From assembly GCA_030632405.1 (NCBI GenBank), contig DAOVUU010000047.1:1-9933 (forward strand): a stretch of DNA of 9,933 nucleotides, in the 5' to 3' direction. Source of the DNA: Desulfobulbaceae bacterium. Its GTDB lineage: Bacteria > Desulfobacterota > Desulfobulbia > Desulfobulbales > Desulfocapsaceae. Within the stretch, counting starts at the first letter, position 1, and every line of letters begins with the position of its first letter. This document shows positions 6,244 to 9,933 of the stretch, piece after piece. Position numbers and translations under genes: made by a program. The notes below the pieces were generated by a model. The model worked only from the letters and a program-made list of their open reading frames with translations. It searched no databases and was not told the origin of the DNA.

Positions 6244-8001
6244 TTACCTGCTGTTTGGACCAACCCTGATATCACCCACCTGTCCATTAAAAACTTCCGC
6301 TGTCATGATGACAAGAGGGTCGTTGGCAAGTTCCTGCCTTTTCCGATGGGGTGATAATTCAGTGTTCGAGCCTTCAGAGGAGTCGTCGACTTCGGGTACT
6401 ATAAAACATACCTTGAGTGGTTTCTGAAAAAAATCGAGGGTAAATTCCGCAAGGAGTTTCTGATTGATCTGCTGACGAAGTACGGCACAGTTTGCAGGAT
6501 CGCTGTATGTGAGATGCAGCTCTTCTTTTTCCTGCTTTATTGTGTCAGCTCTCTGTAGATCTTGAGCCATCCACACTTTTCTGTTTTTCACGTAGGCTAT
6601 GAAGTCAAGCCAGTCTTTTCGCACGTCTTTTGCGTGGGGTTTGATAGCAATCGAGGGCGTATTCTCAGTATTTTCGACACTGCTTATGGTTGTTTTTTCG
6701 GAAGGAGGAGGCTCACTTGTATCAGTTGGAGGGTTTTCCAGGTGAGTGTTCTCGCACGCTATCTTCGGCAGAGATTCTTTCGTCGATTCCGATTTGGTCG
6801 GTGTTATTGCCGGTGCGGGGATGGAGGCAGGTTCACTGGCAGAGGTGATCGTTTGGTCGGGCAATCCCTGAAGCACTTCGTCAAGTTTTCCCAGCAGCAT
6901 GCTGACATCTGCAACGTTACCGGCTTCAATAATGCTCAAAAAGGACGTTTCCAGGGTGAGGCGTGGTTGATTTGAGTGTCTGATCTTTTCTGCTGTGGTC
7001 ATAAGCAGGTTGAGCTTCTGGTGCAGGGTCTCCGGAGAATACTTTTCTGCCAGTTTCTGGAATTCTACCAGTTCTTCAGCCGGTAATTCTATAAGATTTG
7101 TACAGCCGTCGATTTTGCAGAGGAGAAGAGAGCGAAAATGGCCCATAAGGTCGACAAGAAACCTTTTGATATCAAGTCCGTAGTCAAATATCTGCTGAAG
7201 TGCCTGAAGAACATCTGTATGTTTCTGATCCAGCAGTCCTCGGGTCAGCTGCATGAGTACTTCTCTGTCGACGAGCCCCAGGACCTCAATGACATCTTGA
7301 GTTGCTATGGTTTTTTCACCAAAGGAGAACATTTGGTCAAGCAGGCTCAGCCCGTCCCTTACAGAACCTCCTGCTTCCCTGACAATGAGCGATAATGCGG
7401 CTGGCTCAATCTCAAAGCCTTCCGATTTGGTCAGTTTATCAAAGTGGTCATAAAGTTCTTCCGCTGAGATACGTTTTAATTCATACTGCTGGCACCGGGA
7501 GAGAATGGTAACAGGAATTTTATGAATTTCGGTAGTGGCAAACATGAAATAGACGTGCCCGGGAGGTTCTTCGAGGGTTTTCAACAGGGCGTTAAAAGCC
7601 TCGGTTGTCAGCATGTGGACTTCGTCAATGATAATAATTTTGTACGGTGAAGAAGTCGGGAGGAATCGGATTTTTTCCTTTAGTTCTCTTATTTCCTGAA
7701 TGCCTCTGTTGGACGCTCCATCAATCTCATGGAGATCAAGAGAGGCCCCGGCCGCTATTTCACGACATGAAATACATTTGTCACAGGGGCGGGTTGATTC
7801 GGTCTCCTGGCAGTTGATCGCCTTAGCCATAAGGCGGGCAAGAGTGGTTTTGCCTACTCCACGAACACCGGAAAAAAGGATAGCGTGAGCAACCCTGTTA
7901 CGGATCAGACTGTTCTGTAACGTTTTGACAACAGATCGCTGCCCGACGACTTGATCAAAGGTTTGGGGACGGGATTTTCTGGCAAGAACTAAATATGACA
8001 T
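6244..8001 (-). CDS. dnaX: DNA polymerase III subunit tau (gamma/tau clamp loader)
   Basis: ATPase of the replicative clamp loader, which opens the sliding clamp and joins polymerase cores and helicase at the fork. The 585-residue product starts MSYLVLARKSRPQTFDQVVGQ. The AAA+ domain has Walker A GVRGVGKT (45-52), a zinc finger at C64, C73, C76 and C79 (the same positions as in E. coli), Walker B with DEVH (126-129) and the sensor-1/arginine-finger segment ATTEIHKIPVTILSRC (155-170). Domain III extends to about 365. A low-complexity Pro/Ser/Thr/Glu linker (about 385-455) leads to the tau-specific C-terminal region. The frame is open up to 8076, but that extension lies inside the SRP RNA gene, so the ATG at 8001 is chosen; its ribosome-binding site is weak. 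A weak promoter (TTGTGT, 16 bp, TATCAT) inside the 3' end of ffs could serve it. An A6 run at residues 435-436 is discussed in the findings. Confidence 0.97.
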   Translation of the reverse strand: MSYLVLARKSRPQTFDQVVGQRSVVKTLQNSLIRNRVAHAILFSGVRGVGKTTLARLMAKAINCQETESTRPCDKCISCREIAAGASLDLHEIDGASNRGIQEIRELKEKIRFLPTSSPYKIIIIDEVHMLTTEAFNALLKTLEEPPGHVYFMFATTEIHKIPVTILSRCQQYELKRISAEELYDHFDKLTKSEGFEIEPAALSLIVREAGGSVRDGLSLLDQMFSFGEKTIATQDVIEVLGLVDREVLMQLTRGLLDQKHTDVLQALQQIFDYGLDIKRFLVDLMGHFRSLLLCKIDGCTNLIELPAEELVEFQKLAEKYSPETLHQKLNLLMTTAEKIRHSNQPRLTLETSFLSIIEAGNVADVSMLLGKLDEVLQGLPDQTITSASEPASIPAPAITPTKSESTKESLPKIACENTHLENPPTDTSEPPPSEKTTISSVENTENTPSIAIKPHAKDVRKDWLDFIAYVKNRKVWMAQDLQRADTIKQEKEELHLTYSDPANCAVLRQQINQKLLAEFTLDFFQKPLKVCFIVPEVDDSSEGSNTELSPHRKRQELANDPLVIMTAEVFNGQVGDIRVGPNSR

Positions 8002-8043
8002 GTAACACCGTGACCTGGGCAGAAAATGTCGAGTGGGGCGATT

Positions 8044-8060
8044 AAAAAATGATAGCCGGG
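8044..8060 (-). terminator. ffs terminator (closing helix arm plus T6)
   Basis: The 3' arm of the 4.5S RNA closing helix (CCCGGCTATC, 8060-8051) is followed one base later by six T residues (8049-8044). The RNA's own stem plus this tract forms an intrinsic terminator, 42 bases upstream of the dnaX start. Confidence 0.6.
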
Positions 8061-8150
8061 CTACCTGGGCACACAAAGAGTGTCACTGCCGTTGCTTCCT
8101 TCCGGACCTGGCGGAGTTCGTGATTCTTTGTTGCTCAGGACCCGACTATC
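8051..8150 (-). ncRNA. ffs: Signal recognition particle 4.5S RNA
   Basis: RNA scaffold that pairs with Ffh to deliver nascent membrane proteins to FtsY and the translocon. The minus strand carries the diagnostic apical segment AGGTCCGGAAGGAAGCA with its GGAA tetraloop (8103-8100). Flanking arms pair along the length. GATAGTCGGG pairs with CCCGGCTATC (one G-U), CCTGAGCAACAAAGA with TCTTTGTGTGCCCAGG (small bulge), and TCAC with GTGA. At about 100 bases it is the short bacterial form without an Alu domain. The mature ends are inferred from the closing helix. It sits 49 bases upstream of dnaX, a frequent neighbour. A promoter candidate lies at 8301-8329. Confidence 0.95.
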
Positions 8151-8300
8151 AAAATCAAAATCAAGAACAGCGGAGAGGGTGAAGATCACTTAACAACTAG
8201 TACGTAATTGATTCCAATGATCCCCAATCCTCTGAAATTGTGTTTTTATCGACGCCAGCATTAAAGTATACATAATAAGACGACACCAACTAACGGGATT

Positions 8301-8329
8301 CTTATAAACTATATATTTTACACAGTCAA
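8301..8329 (-). promoter_or_regulatory. Strong sigma70-type promoter reading toward ffs and dnaX
   Basis: TTGACT (8329-8324, five of six) lies 17 bases from TATAAG (8306-8301, five of six). This is the best promoter match noticed in the window. Transcription would start near 8294 and give about 145 bases of leader before the 4.5S RNA, which is 5'-processed by RNase P in E. coli. The -35 lies about 15 bases from the proposed left end of the insertion sequence. The leader contains a 27-codon frame without a ribosome-binding site, judged non-coding. Confidence 0.6.
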
Positions 8330-8336
8330 GAGTATT

Positions 8337-8348
8337 AATTAAAAGGAC
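8337..8348 (+). repeat. 12-bp direct repeat AATTAAAAGGAC, copy 1
   Basis: An identical copy is at 8449-8460, 112 bases away. Copy 1 straddles the proposed left end of the insertion sequence and copy 2 leads into the 5' arm of the transposase leader hairpin. The function is unknown; it could be a binding site or the scar of an internal insertion. Confidence 0.6.
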
Positions 8349-8367
8349 ATCCCCCATTCCTTGTCGG
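8344..8367 (+). repeat. Proposed left terminal inverted repeat of the IS
   Basis: Begins AGGACATCCCCCATTCC and matches the reverse complement of 9783-9806 at 18 of 24 positions. A further CCACGAA/CCACAAA match follows after a short gap. Confidence 0.55.
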
Positions 8368-8432
8368 TTTTCCACGAAATTCTATACAAGATCAGAGAGT
8401 TACTTTATCCAGGAAGTGAAAAAAGCAAAAAT

Positions 8433-8451
8433 GGGTGAACTTTTTACCAAT
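8433..8451 (+). repeat. 19-bp near-identical repeat, leader copy
   Basis: GGGTGAACTTTTTACCAAT matches 8579-8597, inside the transposase gene, at 18 of 19 positions and in the same orientation. The five bases before it (AAAAT) extend a second 13-bp identity, AAAAATGGGTGAA, with the right end of the element (9789-9801). Confidence 0.7.
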
Positions 8452-8460
8452 TAAAAGGAC
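8449..8460 (+). repeat. 12-bp direct repeat AATTAAAAGGAC, copy 2
   Basis: Identical to 8337-8348. It overlaps the end of the 19-bp leader repeat and the start of the leader hairpin. Confidence 0.6.
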
Positions 8461-8522
8461 CTCTTTGTGGTAATAATTATAAGTCACGACACCATAATTA
8501 TTAAACCAAAACAAGGAGGTCC
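8457..8522 (+). promoter_or_regulatory. Transposase leader hairpin that would hide the ribosome-binding site
   Basis: A long inverted repeat precedes the transposase. The outer arms GGACCTC (8457-8463) and GAGGTCC (8516-8522) and the inner arms TAATAATTAT (8471-8480) and ATAATTATTA (8494-8503) are perfect, and a TTTGT/ACAAG-like segment between them pairs partly. The loop is 13 bases. The 3' outer arm contains the ribosome-binding site (AAGGAGGT, 8513-8520), so any RNA started upstream of 8457 would fold and block it. A TATAAG at 8478-8483 could be the native -10, starting RNA in the loop without the 5' arm. No good -35 is seen. Confidence 0.65.
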
Positions 8523-8528
8523 AAAAAG

Positions 8529-9800
8529 ATGCTACACCAGATAGGTAACAAATTGCGACAGCAAATTCACAATTTTTCGGGTGAACTTTGTACCAATATG
8601 GGAAAAATCCCTTCCCGCTTTGTTGAAGAAGTGGTTTTCGGTCTGTCGGCGAGTGGTTCTGTTCGTTTGACAGAGATAGGAAGATCTTTAGAAGAAGACA
8701 TTCCATTACACGCAACTCATAAGCGTTTGAGTCGTAATTTAGCTGACAAATCACTTGGCTCAACTATTGGAAGCAATGTGCTTCGGCTCGGAGCAAAACG
8801 TATTTCTGAGAAGACACTGCTTATCGTCGACCCCACTGACTTGCAGAAGAAATATGCACAAAAGATGCAGTATTTAGCCACTGTTCGCGATGCCAGTGAA
8901 AAGACGATCGGTAAAGGGTATTGGATGTGTGATATTGTCGGTTGTGAGGTTGGATCTAATGAAATCACGCCACTGGCTCAGGAATTGTGGTCACAAAATG
9001 CTCCTGATTTTATAAGTGAGAATGAACAGATACTCTCCCTGGTTGAGAGGGTTCGAAGGGCTACCAATTATCGGGGAGTTTTGGTATATGACCGTGGTGG
9101 AGATCGGCGTGAATTTCTGATTCCATGGACAAAAGATACAAGTTATCGATATATTATACGGCAACGGGGGGATAGAAACCTTTTATACAGGGGCAAAACT
9201 CAAAGCGGGTTGGATTTAGCCGAATCTTGCAAGACTCCATACGGTTCCACTATCATAAAAGAAAAAAGGGGTGAAGAAAAAGTATATTCTATCCATTTCG
9301 GTTTTGTACCAGTGCGTTTACCAGAAGTCCCCGACCGAAAACTCTGGTTAGTTGTTGTCAAAGGATTAGGGAAGAAACCATTAATGCTTTTGACAACGGA
9401 GCCAATGCGCCGAAACAGAAAGGTGTTAAGTTGGGCGGTGAAAGGATATATGACACGCTGGCGTGTGGAAGACACAATCAGATTTATTAAACAAAGCTAT
9501 GATATTGAAGATATCAGAGTTTTAACTTACGATCGGCTGAGAAATATGGCCGTTCTTGTTCTCGCAGCATCTTACTTTGCCGCAGTATGGCTGGGTACGA
9601 CAGCAAAGTTAAATATTTTGGCCATGCATGCGATGAGTGCAGCCAAACGATTATTTGGAATACCCGATTTTCGTTATTACGCTTTAGCTGATGGTATAAA
9701 GGCAATATTTAAACGTATCGGTAAAGGACCATTACACCCAAGGGGGCATGAAAGCCCACCAACACCACAGTTGCCTTTGTGGCCAATAAAAAATGGGTGA
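8529..9800 (+). CDS. IS4-family DDE transposase
   Basis: A 423-residue transposase (DDE_Tnp_1 fold, RNase H-like) that cuts and joins the element's ends. Catalytic aspartates are proposed at D101 (LLIVDPTD) and D188 (VLVYDRGGD). The third catalytic residue is E314 within a perfect Y-x2-R-x3-E-x6-K signature (Y307, R310, E314, K321), which defines the IS4 family. A beta-strand insertion domain (about 215-290) lies between D188 and E314. The N-terminal 90 residues are a likely end-binding region. The ATG at 8529 follows AAGGAGGT by eight bases. The frame has no stop or shift, so the enzyme is probably intact. The tail (HPRGHESPPTPQLPLW) is Pro-rich, and the stop lies inside the right inverted repeat. 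Confidence 0.95.
   Translation: MLHQIGNKLRQQIHNFSGELCTNMGKIPSRFVEEVVFGLSASGSVRLTEIGRSLEEDIPLHATHKRLSRNLADKSLGSTIGSNVLRLGAKRISEKTLLIVDPTDLQKKYAQKMQYLATVRDASEKTIGKGYWMCDIVGCEVGSNEITPLAQELWSQNAPDFISENEQILSLVERVRRATNYRGVLVYDRGGDRREFLIPWTKDTSYRYIIRQRGDRNLLYRGKTQSGLDLAESCKTPYGSTIIKEKRGEEKVYSIHFGFVPVRLPEVPDRKLWLVVVKGLGKKPLMLLTTEPMRRNRKVLSWAVKGYMTRWRVEDTIRFIKQSYDIEDIRVLTYDRLRNMAVLVLAASYFAAVWLGTTAKLNILAMHAMSAAKRLFGIPDFRYYALADGIKAIFKRIGKGPLHPRGHESPPTPQLPLWPIKNG
8579..8597 (+). repeat. 19-bp near-identical repeat, coding copy
   Basis: GGGTGAACTTTGTACCAAT, codons 17-23 of the transposase gene; it differs from 8433-8451 by one base. Confidence 0.7.
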
Positions 9801-9806
9801 AGTCCT
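9783..9806 (+). repeat. Proposed right terminal inverted repeat of the IS
   Basis: Ends ATGGGTGAAGTCCT and contains the transposase TGA stop. It is the partner of 8344-8367, with 18 of 24 positions matching. Confidence 0.55.
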
Positions 9807-9815
9807 GTGAGTTGA

Positions 9816-9933
9816 ATGATTGATTTTAATACAGCAGGGACGCAAAGACCGGAACAAATGAATGCGCCTGATCAACTGGAAAGGGATCCGGCAGCTTCCT
9901 TTCTATCAAAAATGGCAGAGTTCAATCTTGCAC
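9816..9933 (+). CDS. Unidentified open frame, N-terminal part (runs off right edge)
   Basis: From the ATG at 9816 the frame stays open to the window edge, giving 39 residues that begin MIDFNTAGTQRPEQMNAPDQ and continue LERDPAASFLSKMAEFNLA. An in-frame TGA immediately precedes the ATG, so it cannot extend into the insertion sequence; a second ATG at 9858 is an alternative start. No good ribosome-binding site is present at either. The composition looks coding, and the amphipathic segment FLSKMAEFNL resembles N-termini of some plasmid or phage replication proteins, but that is a weak impression and no function is assigned. It starts nine bases after the proposed element end, so its native promoter may have been displaced. 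Confidence 0.4.
   Translation, partial: MIDFNTAGTQRPEQMNAPDQLERDPAASFLSKMAEFNLA

Larger units (their letters stand above)
8344..9806 (+). mobile_element. IS4-family insertion sequence, about 1.46 kb
   Basis: The element holds one transposase gene with the IS4 YREK signature. Its ends are proposed from imperfect inverted repeats at 8344-8367 and 9783-9806 (18 of 24 matching). The right repeat overlaps the transposase stop codon. A size of 1.4-1.5 kb and a single long gene are normal for IS4-family elements. No target-site duplication could be found outside these ends, so the exact boundaries may be off by several bases, or the flanks may have diverged or rearranged. It lies upstream of ffs and reads away from it, between the housekeeping cluster and an unidentified plus-strand frame. 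Confidence 0.8.

Noticed and set aside
6204..6287. Longer start for ebfC.
   Set aside because: It would add 28 residues absent from the family and overlap the dnaX coding end; the conserved N-terminus begins at 6203.
8002..8076. Upstream extension of the dnaX frame (25 extra codons).
   Set aside because: It lies partly in the SRP RNA and its terminator, is not conserved in the DnaX family, and the ATG at 8001 gives the standard N-terminus.
8151..8165. Tandem TTTTGA-like repeats just before ffs.
   Set aside because: About two and a half short A/T-rich units; low complexity, with no support for a -10 or a functional array.
8190..8375. A 61-codon minus-strand frame between the IS and ffs.
   Set aside because: It has no ribosome-binding site, crosses the proposed IS end and promoter, and does not resemble a known protein.
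8392..8763. A 123-codon minus-strand frame across the IS leader.
   Set aside because: It is antisense to the transposase and its hairpin, with no plausible protein features.

Overview
The window is a bacterial chromosome segment dominated by two tightly packed, leftward (minus-strand) housekeeping clusters, with an insertion sequence on the plus strand at the right end. The gene order tRNA-Val, thrS, infC, rpmI, rplT, pheS, pheT, together with ffs, dnaX, ybaB/ebfC, recR, the short Alu-less 4.5S RNA and the flavour of the proteins, suggests a Gram-negative sulfate-reducer-like lineage (Desulfobacterota, perhaps Desulfobulbales). That assignment is inference from remembered gene order; no search was run.

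Positions 1-5143 hold the translation cluster, read right to left: tRNA-Val(GAC), a long terminator/attenuator hairpin, thrS (threonyl-tRNA synthetase), infC (IF-3), rpmI (L35), rplT (L20), pheS and the first 92 codons of pheT. The infC gene has no ATG, GTG or TTG in a sensible place. A perfect Shine-Dalgarno sits six bases before an ATC codon that gives a full-length 179-residue IF-3, so the start is a non-canonical AUC, as expected for IF-3 autocontrol. The infC-rpmI gap, the rplT-pheS gap and the tRNA-thrS gap each contain candidate regulatory RNA structure.

Positions 5144-8150 hold the replication/repair and secretion cluster, also right to left: ffs (4.5S SRP RNA), dnaX (clamp-loader tau), ebfC/ybaB and recR. 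The protein genes are closely spaced. A good sigma70-type promoter (TTGACT, 17 bp, TATAAG) lies upstream of ffs, just outside the insertion sequence. A TTGACA-containing promoter candidate lies between recR and the tRNA.

Positions 8344-9806 are an IS4-family insertion sequence with one 423-residue DDE transposase carrying a perfect YREK signature. Imperfect 24-bp terminal inverted repeats are proposed, the right one overlapping the transposase stop codon. Its leader has an inverted repeat of about 66 bases whose 3' arm contains the transposase ribosome-binding site, an arrangement that should silence transposase translation on read-through transcripts. It also has two unexplained internal direct repeats. 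After the element, from 9816, a plus-strand reading frame of unknown function runs off the window.

No CRISPR array, toxin-antitoxin pair, phage gene or defence system was seen. The unusual content is regulatory: the AUC start, the hairpin leaders and the self-silencing IS leader.
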